From the NCBI GenBank assembly GCA_039707465.1, contig CM077644.1:184524962-184588961 (forward strand): a stretch of DNA of 64,000 nt, in the 5' to 3' direction. Shown here piece after piece: positions 33,291 to 42,734 of the stretch. The notes beneath the pieces are model-generated. The model did not search any database. It was not told where the DNA came from and was given only the letters and a program-made list of their open reading frames with translations. This stretch comes from Rhabdophis nuchalis. Lineage: Eukaryota; Chordata; Lepidosauria; Squamata; Natricidae. Within the stretch, counting starts at the first letter, position 1. Every line of letters starts with the position of its first letter. The position numbers were made by a program, and so were the translations under genes.

Positions 33291-34552
33291 GAAAGTAACA
33301 TTAGTTTTAAGGATAGCATTTAAAGTGTATACTGTAAGTAACCTTTATTGTTTTAATAAGCACTATTATTCCAGAATTTATTGTTATTATTTTCTCCAAC
33401 CTATTCTTTTTCAAACATGGATCATCTTAACAAGAGAGTTGCCCCACTATTTTCAATCAATACAATTTGTTTGAGGATTCAAATTAAAAAGGATTCACTT
33501 TGAATAAACATATTTTCAGATGCAGAGAAAAAAATGTGCTATATAAAAGGATATTTCTCATGTTTATAAGTGATCCTTCAGCCTAAGTACCTGTATAATT
33601 TTATAAATCATTTACTGCAATTTTCAAAGATTGTATGAGATGAAGCACTTAGGTAGTTTAAGATTTTTTTTTAATATGCTACATTTTAAAAATTATTACA
33701 CAATGCCAGTTAAAAGCATCTTCCTTTTCTCTTCCCTGGTGTGCTGACTAGTCTTGGATCGTTAAAGAATGATCACTAGCCTTTCCACAAAACACAAAGT
33801 TAGAGCTTGTAAGCTTTCTAAATATCTTCTGAAGCCAGGCTCAGAAAGAGAAGGCTTCAGGTACTTATATTAAAAAATATATCATGACTGATATGAAGGA
33901 TACATTTTATGAGCTCCAGAATTTTTATTTTCTTTGAATTAACTCTAGAGGAAAGGAGAAAACCCACTGGAGATTTCCTGACTAATACTTAGCATGACCC
34001 TGAACAATCTTTCTAGCTTTTTTTCAACTAAAAGTGACTTTGAAAAAATATTGAATAAAAATTCTAAAACTGAGGTAATCTTGAAAATTCTAAAAATGTC
34101 TCTCAGATGTCTTATTAGATTTAGTAGTATTAGACCTCAGTGGTAATAGTGGATCTCTGATAAATCTTAAAGGAACAATAATGGAGTCAAGGGAAAATGA
34201 ATTAGAGATGGGAAACCAATCCTAAACTGTCACACCAATTCAGAACTGTTACAGTCCTGTTAAAAAAGCATTTGCCAAGTTGAGTTTTTCCACCCCCTAC
34301 CTGAGTTTTCTGTGGCATTTTTCTATTAAAACTTTGAGCTATACTTAATTTCTGCTGAGGGAAAAAAATAGCTTAGAGAGAAAGCAACATTCGCAGGGGA
34401 TTAAAGCAAATAAGATGGCAGTCAACAGCAGCACAAAGAATGCCTTTCCACTTTCCACTTCTGTGTGATCTCCAAACAACCATCTTGCTTGGTTTGATAC
34501 ATGATGTCAATGAACTCAGAAAACTAGGAGGGGATTGACTGTGCTGCTAGAA
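33291..34552. other. Unannotated AT-rich sequence
   Basis: No gene or element recognised. Confidence 0.5.
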
Positions 34553-34602
34553 CAACCATTTTTCTTGGTTTGACAGAAAGAGAGAGGTGGGGAGGGAGGG
34601 AG

Positions 34603-34654
<52 letters not shown>

Positions 34655-34741
34655 CCCTCTCCCTCCCTCCCCGCCTCTCTCTTTCTGTCATATATATCCC
34701 TCTCCCTCCCTCCCCACCTCTCTTTCTGTTAAACCAAGAAA
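34553..34741. repeat. Palindrome with purine arms around an AT repeat
   Basis: The left arm (ACCATTTTTCTTGGTTTGACAG... then AGAGAGG and GGGAGGGAGAGGG) is mirrored as an inverted repeat ending CTGTTAAACCAAGAAAAATG. A third copy of the pyrimidine arm lies between. The centre is an (AT)n tract at 34607-34653. The right arm stops where the PLE terminal repeat begins. Confidence 0.88.
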
Positions 34742-34832
34742 AATGTTTTCGTACATTTTCACGGGTATAGATATGTAGGTTTTGGTTTATTCGGGTCTTT
34801 TCCCATGTAAAATTAAAAGTGTTTTGACAACG

Positions 34833-34862
34833 TTTCGACGAGATCACACTAGTCATCATCAG
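34833..34862 (-). ncRNA. Hammerhead-like core in the PLE terminal repeat
   Basis: On the minus strand CTGATGA (34862-34856) is followed by a GAC...GTC stem II and GAAA (34836-34833). The arrangement matches the cores in the inverted PLE arms at 1725 and 1808. Stem I and stem III pairings are weak. Position in a PLE terminal repeat agrees with published PLE hammerheads. Confidence 0.45.
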
Positions 34863-35082
34863 GCTGGTGCCTTTGGCTTCTTGCCTGTGCGAGTAAAATG
34901 TGATTGGAGTGGCACTTTTTCTATAAATAAAGGTGGGGGGGGGGGTTGGAATGTTGGCTCTGTTGCTTTAAACGGATTGGTTGGCTGTTTTGTCACATCC
35001 TGATTGGTCGATGGAGTTGATGTTTGTTGGTGATGGTGTCCTGTGTTGTTCTGGGTCTGCTGTCAGTTTTTCTGGCTGGGAC

Positions 35083-35990
35083 TCATTTAATGGCCAGAGC
35101 TATTTTCCAGATGTCTGGCAGGCGGGAGTCATCATCACGTTTATTTATGTTGTGGGGGTGTTTCTCTATTTCGATAGCTTCCATAATTATTCTCTTGTTG
35201 AAGTGTTCAGTTTTGGAGAGTAATTTGGTTTTTTTCAAAATCAATTTCATGTCCTGTTGCTTTAAGGTGTTGGAAAAGGGAGGAAGTTTTTTCTTGTTTT
35301 TTGTCAGCATTCTTGTGTTCTGCAATGCATGCATTTATTATCCTATTAGTTTGTCCAATGTATGTGGCTGGGCAGACTTTGCATGGTATTTCATAGACTC
35401 CTTGGTTTTCTAGCTGGATCTTGTCTTTGGGGTTCCTTAAGATGTTAGCTATTTTTTTGTTAGTGTCGAAGGATGTCTTGATATTGTGTTTGTGGAGAAT
35501 TTTGCTGATTTTATCTGTGGTGCCTTTGTTGTAAGGGAGGCGGGCGATGCCATTGTCTTGTTCTGTGTCTTGGTTCTTGGGGGGTGTCTACCTTTGGATT
35601 AGGTTGGTAATTGTGTTTCTTTGGAATCCATTAGAGATTAATACCTTTGTGAGGGTGTGTAATTCAGTTTTCAGGTGGTCTTTGTCAGGTAGGCGTTTGG
35701 TTCTGGAGATGAGGGTCTTGACTACGGAGTTGATCTGCGCAGAGTGGTGATGGGATTGTGCATTTAAGTAGCGGTTGGTGTGGGTTTTTTCTGGTAGATG
35801 GTATGTCCTAGGGAGCCATTGGGTTTTTTGTAGATTAGGACATCTAGAAAAGGAAGTTGGTTGTTATCTTCTATTTCCATAGTGAATTGTATTTTGGGGT
35901 GTAGGCTGTTGAGATGTGTGAGGAAGTTGTCCAGTTTTTCTTTTCTGTGTGTCCAAATTACAAAAGTGTCATCTACATAGATCTCAACAG
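35083..35990 (-). pseudogene. PLE RT/GIY-YIG polyprotein remnant
   Basis: Coding similarity is spread over several frames. At least one frameshift lies near the KPTPT / NRYLNA block (about 35780-35800), one in-frame stop follows a LIQR-like stretch (about 35595), and another break follows LQN before TEHFNKRII (about 35215). The YVDD catalytic aspartates, the GVY and YIG halves of the endonuclease motif and the arginine of QTNR are still readable. The C-terminal frame is open at 35334-35083. The protein cannot be made as one piece, so this is a dead copy. Confidence 0.82.
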
Positions 35991-35995
35991 CCTAC

Positions 35996-36886
35996 TTTTG
36001 TACATCACCACCCAAAGTTGTCATATTGGACTTGGGTGGATAATACATTTAAAGAAAGAAAGAAACAAACAAACAAAAACCCATTTGCAACATATTCAAT
36101 ATATTTCAATATAATGCCATTTATTGGGGGGAAATTGGAGTGGTCTTTATTTAATGTTAGAGAAATACAGTGAAACTCTCTGTCAGGTTTGTGAGAGCAA
36201 GTTCCTTCTGTTTGGTATTGCTATCACCAGGTTTAGGCAGCTCCACCATTTTCTTTTCTTCATCTTATTTCCCATGCTACTATAGGATGTGCAGAAGAGA
36301 GGAGAATGTTTCCGTGTTATTATGGGACATGTACATACTTGCTTCAACAGTAAGATGGGTAGCAAATAAATTTAATGAATGAATAAACAAATCATAAATA
36401 AAAATCATCATCATAGACAAAATGGCTAATCAAGTGAGAGTGTAAGGAAAGCTACATGACTTATTTGGATAATGCCTTGGATTGATTTCAAGCACTGAAA
36501 TTTCAAGTATGCAAATTAATTCCCTGGAGGTATGATATATGAAAAGGGGTTAAGCTTTCAAATAGAACAAAAGCAAAACAAAATGGAACCAGGAGAATTA
36601 AACTAGGCTGCTGCATAAATTTATCCAGCTGGCATCAAAATCTGTTGAATTCTTTGGGGTGTAGGTCAGCATAGGGGATTGAATTCTTTCCTTTTAAAAA
36701 TATAAAGCTATGTTTCCTTAAACAGAACTCCTAAATAAAACTATCATCTGAACAAAGCCCATTTTTTTGCTGAGAAACAAATAATAGCTACTGTATAATC
36801 CATCACAGGAAAATGAGTACACTCCCACATTCTTACTCCATGCAAAAGGATATTACATAATTGACTTTGAGATATTTATTTATTTA
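35996..36886. other. Unannotated sequence
   Basis: No gene recognised. AAGATGGGTAGCAAATAAATTT...AATAAA near 36352-36392 resembles a LINE/SINE 3' end. Confidence 0.45.
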
Positions 36887-37130
36887 TTTACGTATTTACG
36901 TATTTATTCCAACAAGCCGGCCTAGAGGAGCCCCCCGTTTCTGACTTTTTAAGAAAATTTATAATTTGGTAAGGGTTTTAACATTGGTTTTAGCACGGGT
37001 TTACTAATTTAATACATTTTAATTGATATTTATTGTATTTTGTGTTTTTAAATGATGCCTGTGCGCCGCCCTGGGTCCTACCAAGGAGAAGGGCGGGGTA
37101 TAAATTTAATAAAATAAAATAAAAATAAAT
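36887..37130 (+). mobile_element. L2 LINE 3'UTR fragment
   Basis: Forward L2-type 3'UTR: GCCGGCC at the stop region, then GCCTGTGCGCCGCCCTGGGT, GAGAAGGGCGGGGTATAAAT and an AATAAAATAAA tail. It compares well with the 3' end at 53195-53275. TTTA repeats precede it. Confidence 0.75.
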
Positions 37131-38680
37131 ATGCAGTGCTGAAAATGTTGAATGTTAAATTCTTCTTATAAGAAATAAGTTCCATTTTCTCAGAAGTAGA
37201 AACAAATGCACATAATATTCATAACTCTACCCATCCAAGGAAGATGTTTTTGTTTTGTTTTTTGTTTTGTTCTGTTGTATATACAGTATAATTTAAAATA
37301 TTGATTTTATATGAAATGATTATATCCATGTAGGCTGAGGGATGAGCAATTGATGAAGCTAATCTAACCATGCTTTCCCTTGGCTTTCCTTCAACCTGAA
37401 GTTATAGGTGTGCATGTACAATCTACTACAATTGAGGGCAAAGAATAATAAGCATGGCGGCCAAGGTCACATGACATACATTTTATATCTCATCTTAAAC
37501 AATAGGAAATCGATTGGAAATAAAACAGGAGGACAACTTTAGCTATTCTTTGTTTTGGAGTTTATCATATGAAACCTTTAGACTCATCCACTGATATGCT
37601 AAAGTCATTTGCTTTAAGAGACCTTGAGCAATACTTTAAGCACTAGACTTAATTTATCTCCAAGAAACATAAAGAACAGAAATGGAAAGATCCTAAGTGT
37701 ATTTCAGTGTGACCGAAATCAAAGTGAAATCCTAATCTCTGATATAAATTGCATTTGAATGGCATGTTAAAACAACGTATTCAGAGTGAATAAATTAAAT
37801 ATACATATATATATATACATATATATTTATTTGCATCCCAAATTGTTCTCAATAATCTTTTAGACATACAGTACCTTTAAAAGTGATATGGATAAGCAGC
37901 CTGCTAGAGTCTAAACGCTCATCTTTCTAATTTTGGCTTTAGCCATTGCTGACACAGAAAAAATTTCAGACAGAATTTGATTTATAGTCATAATTGCTTT
38001 TGTCTGAGAATAAAATAATCCACAGTTCCTACAAAAAATCTTTATCCCTATTGTTCAGTAGGCAGATGTATGAAAACACTTATTTTTCTAGAGTAGCATG
38101 AAGAAAATGCCAAAGCAAGTGGCTGAACCAAAACAGTCAGTGAACTGCAACCTACAAACTTCTTAGTGGATTATAAAATAAAATTATTAGGAATTTAGTA
38201 AATGAGTTTAACCCTGTGATCACAGCTAATTGTATGAATGAATGCATTGTAGAAACTGTTGGATCCTGCAACAGTTTACTTTCTCCAGAGTTGAAGATAG
38301 GTCCAGAAATTAATCAAATCAGAAATTTCCTCATAAATACTTATCTCAAATAAGATTATTTCTCCCTTCTCTTCCTCCAGTGAGCTATTAGCAGAAACTT
38401 CAGAGTTTTGTTTAAATCTATAGATAGTACATAAAGAACTATTGTCCAGTGCTACCTGGAGTTCCAGTTCCAGATTAAGCATTGTAATGCCATAACAATT
38501 CTGTTTCTGTCTAATCCCTCCTCCTCCATGCCACTTGGCTCACTACCATTACAAAATGACTTCAGCCAACACAGACTTTTTTTGGGTTGTTCCAATGCAC
38601 CTATGCAGAGGTGGCTGGATTAACAGAAACAATACACATACTTGAGCAAGTATTTTTTTCTCTATTTTCTCTTTCAAAAG
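37131..38680. other. Unannotated AT-rich sequence
   Basis: No gene or element recognised; short TA repeat at 37801-37828. Confidence 0.5.
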
Positions 38681-39469
38681 AATATGATTGGGAGATCGCT
38701 TCCTGTAGAGATCCCCCACCATATGGGTGGCGGCAGGAGGCCCCCACCAAGATGGCAGTCGGTGGGGGCTGTTCCCTCTTCACCCCAGGAGCTGGAAGAC
38801 AAATGCAGGGGGGAAAGTCCTCTCGCCGAAGGAGCGCTGGAACCATGGATGTTTAAAAGATGGGCTGAAATGCTGGAGCTGGAGGACCGTACCGAGGCTC
38901 AGAACTCTGTGGACTGTAAGTTTTTTACTTGATGTATTCAACTTTTTAAAAAGAAAAATAGAGGGAATTTGTAGAAATCTCCCCTCAGAAAAAAAGTGGC
39001 GTTTTAAAATGCTCTCCAGGCTCGGGGAGAGAGAGAAAGCTAACATCTGACTCTCTACAAGCTAAAAGCGAAAGTATTACCATATATGGAATTGCTGTTT
39101 GAGACTTTGTATCTGAGGCTCGTTAGAGTAGAAATGGAACTTTATTAATTCTTCACGACCACCAAAGTGGCAGAAAAATGGCGCTTCTTTGTTCTCAGCA
39201 GAAAACCTTCTTTGAAATTTGAAAATTCCTTCACTTTTACAAGATTAAAAAATTTATATGTAGAGCCAACTCAAGTGACTCTCAGTGTTTCTCCCATTGT
39301 GTGCCCTTCTTTTTTTTTTTTTGGTTGGATTGGAGTTTACAATTGTTTCTCTGGAGTTTATACAACACCAACTTTGAACTTCGATACAGACTTTGCCTTT
39401 TCTTGGACTTCACGGACTGTTTCACCCACCAGACGCCATCTTTAACAATAAGAACTTAAAACTTTGACT

Positions 39470-40402
39470 ATGGCAGTGAGAAAGCCTCCGACTGAAAAAT
39501 CTTTTTCCGCCCCTGCTTCTACAAAAGCCAGTCCTCTCCCTCAACAAACAAAAATTACTGCAATGTTGCAAAAAGAGGATGCAGGAGAGGACACCCAGCA
39601 AGCATCAATAGATCAAATGCTTCAAAGTATAATGCAGGAAATAAAGGAGATCCGGAAAGACATGATAAGCTCAAGACTGGAACTGTTGGAGGCACAAAGA
39701 ACAATAACAGATAATAAACAAAAAATTGATGGGTTGGAGGGTGGGGCAGTTGAGATGAGGGAAGAGATAAGGGAATTTCAAAAAGAATTTACAGATAAGA
39801 CTGGTCATATGTCTAGAATGGATTTTGAAAGAATGTCTTACTTTTTAAGGTTTCAAAACATTCCTGAATCAGATTCAGAAAACTTGAAAGATTTAATGAG
39901 CACAATTTTAGCAGAATATACCAAAAAGAGTAAAGAATATATTTGGGGGGACATAGACCTGATTTATAGAATAAATTCAGCATGTGCCAGAATAAATGAT
40001 GTACCCAGAGAGATACATATTAAATTTGTAAGAAGGTCAACAAGGGATGAGATCCTGAGAGTGCAACAAGAAGGGCCTTTGATACATCAGCAAAAAGAAA
40101 TTGCCATTTTGAAGCAGATCCCTAAAAAAATTCGAGAAATAAGAAGGAAGTATTCCTTCTTATCAAAAAAATTGTACAAAAAAGGAGTGTGGTTCAAATG
40201 GTTAATGCCCGAAGGAATGTTGGTGTTCTGGGAGGGGGTAGGACAAGAATTAAAACAATAGGAGAGGCGGAGGCCTTTCTTTAAAAACACTCCTCAATCC
40301 TGGAGGACGAAGATATGGGAGCGGGAGGGGCCGTGGCTCTGTCCACCAGTGGGAAGGAAGAAGAAGAAACTATAGCAAAGAGACTCAGATCACAAAAATG
40401 AT
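39470..40402 (+). pseudogene. L1 ORF1p-like protein, frameshifted near C terminus
   Basis: The ATG at 39470 begins AVRKPPTEKSF, an N terminus unlike the other two copies. A coiled-coil-like region follows (EIKEIRKDM...ELLEAQRTI), then the RRM-like domain (MSYFLRFQNIPES...EIHIKFVRRSTRDEIL) and the C-terminal domain (AILKQIPKKIREIRRKYSF, PEGMLVFWEG). The frame breaks just after VFWEG (about 40238) and a stop is reached at 40259-40261. A second shift lies near 40284. The remaining codons to RLRSQK and TGA (about 40402) are readable in other frames. The core matches the family closely. Confidence 0.83.
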
Positions 40403-40429
40403 TTTTTCTTTTATACATAGTAATTCCTT

Positions 40430-42000
40430 TTATATTGAAAAAGTTTTATTGGTTTTACATTTTTTAACAGGATAAGGTAATGGTTACAAAGAAATTTTGA
40501 GAGCATTCACGTCAGAGTCATCGGACCTTCCGAGACCTCAAAATACACATTAAAAAAGTTAACATAGAAAACATTTTCCATACCACTACAAGTTGAAAGC
40601 AAGTACATTTACCTAAATTCTCCCTTCCATGCTGTCAGACATTTACAAAAAGTCCGGATAGAAATATTATGCAAAATTGTTCAGGAAAAAATCAAGGCAA
40701 AGTTATTTTTTTGATCTAAGTCTTTTGGCTATTGTATCTTCTTTCTCTCCTCCCTGGCCCCCCGCAGGCGGAGCCGTGGCCCCCTCCGTCCCCCCTGGAT
40801 CTTCCCCCAGGGCAGAGGAATGTTTTTTAAGAAAGGCTTCCGCCTCAGCAACTGTTTTAATCCTCACTCTTCCTCCTTCCCAGAACACCAGCATCCCTTC
40901 AGGTGTCATCCACTTGAACCAAATCCCGTGATCAAACAAGGTTTTAGACAAGAAGGAAAATTTCCTTCTTGAATCTCTAATTTTTCTAGGGATCTGCTTC
41001 AAGATAGTGACCGTTTTTAGTTGGTAAATTAATGGACTTTCTCTCTGCAATTTCAGGATTTCCTCTCTGGTTGACCTTCTAACAAATTTCACATGTATCT
41101 CTCTAGGCACTTCATTCATCCTGGCATATGCAGAGTTAATTCTATAGGCTAGGTCAATGTCCCCCCTGATCTCATCCTTAGGTTTTTGTAAATAGTCTGC
41201 TAAAATTGTACTCATAAGATCAGGCAGGCATTCACCAGAATCCTCAAGAACATTCTGAAATCTCAAAAAATATGTCATTCTTTCCATATCTATCCTAGAC
41301 ACACGCCCATTTATTTCCCCCACCTCATTAGAAACATTTTTAATCTCTCCCTTAGCCCCCTCCAACCCTCCTTCCAATTCTTCATTCTTCTGTGTATTCT
41401 CCAACACTTGCTTCCGGGTATCCAATAGTTCCTTTTTGAAAGTACTATTTTCAGCCCTCTGGGCCTTTATTTCTGATATCAAAGTCTGCATAGAGGTTTC
41501 AAGAGAAGCCATCCTTTGTTCCAAATTTACAAGTGCTGCTTCTTGTGCCATGGTTAAAAGTTAGAGTCACTGCCACCAAGATGACGTTTTCCGGGTGGGG
41601 CTGGTGGGGCAGATCAGGAGCTCAGTTCAGTTCAGGGCCGTGAAGTTGCAAACAATTCAGAAACCAAAAGAGACACAATTTCCCAAGTCAGCAAATAGTA
41701 ATAACGAAGGTATTCCAAAGAAGAAATCACAAATCCATCAAGAAATTTTTTTTTCCAAAAATCCAGAGAGAGTCCTGCTTTCAAAGAGACGCTGGAAATT
41801 TTCCTTAGTTGAAATAATCAGGCAGGGACAAAGAGAAGCCACTTCCACCGCCCATCTCAGCCAGAGGGAGAGAGTAGCAAAAAAAGAATTTTTTAAAACT
41901 CAGCCAGACCTAGAAACAATGTTGCAAAAAGTCACATTCCACTTTCCCTTGTTAGAGACCGTCCGGAGTGAAAGTTTCCGCTTTCCCTTTGCAGAGAAGC
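40430..42000 (-). mobile_element. ORF1-only L1-like element inserted in another, reversed
   Basis: A perfect 14-bp TSD, CATAGTAATTCCTT (40416-40429 and 42001-42014), lies in the 3'UTR of the host copy. The element runs 3' to 5' on the plus strand: its 3' end is the complement of ACCAATAAAACTTTTTCAAT (same as the copy ending at 11213), then ORF1, then about 450 bp of 5'UTR. The 5' end is probably truncated (1571 bp against about 1955). There is no ORF2. It is younger than its host, and its ORF1 is intact. Confidence 0.88.
40703..41551 (-). CDS. Intact L1 ORF1p-like RNA-binding protein (282 aa)
   Basis: The only undamaged ORF of this family in the window. ATG lies in a good context (ACCATGG); the end is KRLRSKK then TAA. 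Residues about 5-85 are heptad-like and charged (coiled coil, likely trimerisation). About 92-180 form an RRM-like domain (MTYFLRFQNV, EIHVKFVRRSTREEILK). About 182-245 form the C-terminal RNA-binding domain (VTILKQIPRKIRDSRRKFSF, PEGMLVFWEGGRVRIKT). The tail from about 250 is Gly/Pro/Glu-rich with a basic end. It is shorter than human ORF1p (338 aa). Known L1 ORF1p acts as a nucleic-acid chaperone coating its own RNA; that role is inferred here. No ORF2 accompanies it, so the reverse transcriptase must have come from another L1. Confidence 0.9.
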   Translation of the reverse strand: MAQEAALVNLEQRMASLETSMQTLISEIKAQRAENSTFKKELLDTRKQVLENTQKNEELEGGLEGAKGEIKNVSNEVGEINGRVSRIDMERMTYFLRFQNVLEDSGECLPDLMSTILADYLQKPKDEIRGDIDLAYRINSAYARMNEVPREIHVKFVRRSTREEILKLQRESPLIYQLKTVTILKQIPRKIRDSRRKFSFLSKTLFDHGIWFKWMTPEGMLVFWEGGRVRIKTVAEAEAFLKKHSSALGEDPGGTEGATAPPAGGQGGEKEDTIAKRLRSKK

Positions 42001-42238
42001 CATAGTAATTCCTTAATGGATGTTAACAAAAACAAAGGATTGAATGCATGAATTTATGACATAATATGTATGTACCGCTTTCCACCTTTTATTGAAATTG
42101 TTTTTATATGAAGTCTTGGAAACGATCACCATCTCCGACATGGAAGCTCTAAAATATTTCTATTGTACCCTATATACCCTTTTCCCTTTATAAAATTGTA
42201 AAACCAATAAAATTGCTTTTAAAAAAACCAATATGATT

Positions 42239-42720
42239 TAGAGATTTGAAAGACCTTTAGTAAATAATGTACTGGCCACCTGGAAATTGCTCAACTTGGC
42301 TTTCTCGTTCCTTTTTTTAATCTATTTTTTTCATAAATGGGAAAATGAAATTGCTTTCCTATAGGTTATCAAATGTCCAGGGTGCTCACAATATTGCAAA
42401 AATTTCAGATTCCATTCTCGTTCAACCATTTCTTTCTTCAACTGTGCAATTCAACTCAGAATTTGGATAAAATTCATCCATAATTCTAAAGTGATTTCCA
42501 AGATTATGTAATGTTCTTATTTTGCTGTGTTACTTTTTTGTCACTGGCAACATCTGAGCCCACCATTAAACAAAATAATAGCAAAGGAAGAAGTGAAGAG
42601 ACAGCATTTGCTGCCCTTTGAGCTAGGGTTAGCAGACAAACCAGCATTATTTTGATATGAAGGATGAATCAGGGAATGAATCAGTTCTTTTCAGAAGAAC
42701 TCACACTTACAATTTTTAAT
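42239..42720. other. Unannotated sequence
   Basis: No gene or element recognised. Confidence 0.5.
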
Positions 42721-42734
42721 GAAAGCATATATTT

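Larger units (their letters stand above)
34742..35995 (-). mobile_element. Penelope-like element, 5'-truncated
   Basis: PLEs are retroelements whose single ORF joins a telomerase-related reverse transcriptase to a GIY-YIG endonuclease. On the minus strand the fragment begins just upstream of the RT catalytic YVDD (35979-35968). It continues with LPFLDV and YKKPNGSLGH blocks, the GIY-YIG module with GVYEIPC and YIGQTNR (about 35401-35300), and ends in a typical C terminus (EAIEIEK...LPDIWKIAL). A non-coding terminal repeat follows to 34742, with a hammerhead-like motif. The polymerase palm N-terminal to YVDD is missing. Confidence 0.87.
38690..42229 (+). mobile_element. Second complete ORF1-only L1-like element (interrupted)
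   Basis: A 9-bp TSD, AATATGATT (38681-38689 and 42230-42238), bounds an element whose own sequence is 38690-40429 plus 42015-42229, about 1955 bp. A related element is inserted in reverse between the two parts. Parts in order are a GC-rich 5'UTR of about 780 bp, ORF1, and a 3'UTR ending AACCAATAAAATTG. No ORF2 exists. Length and layout match the copy at 9256-11213, while the ORF1 N terminus and 3'UTR are clearly diverged, so the two are different subfamilies. Confidence 0.85.

Noticed and set aside
34570..34859. Frames across the AT palindrome
   Set aside because: Translations are Tyr-Ile repeats and Pro/Ser/Leu-rich arms created by the inverted repeat.
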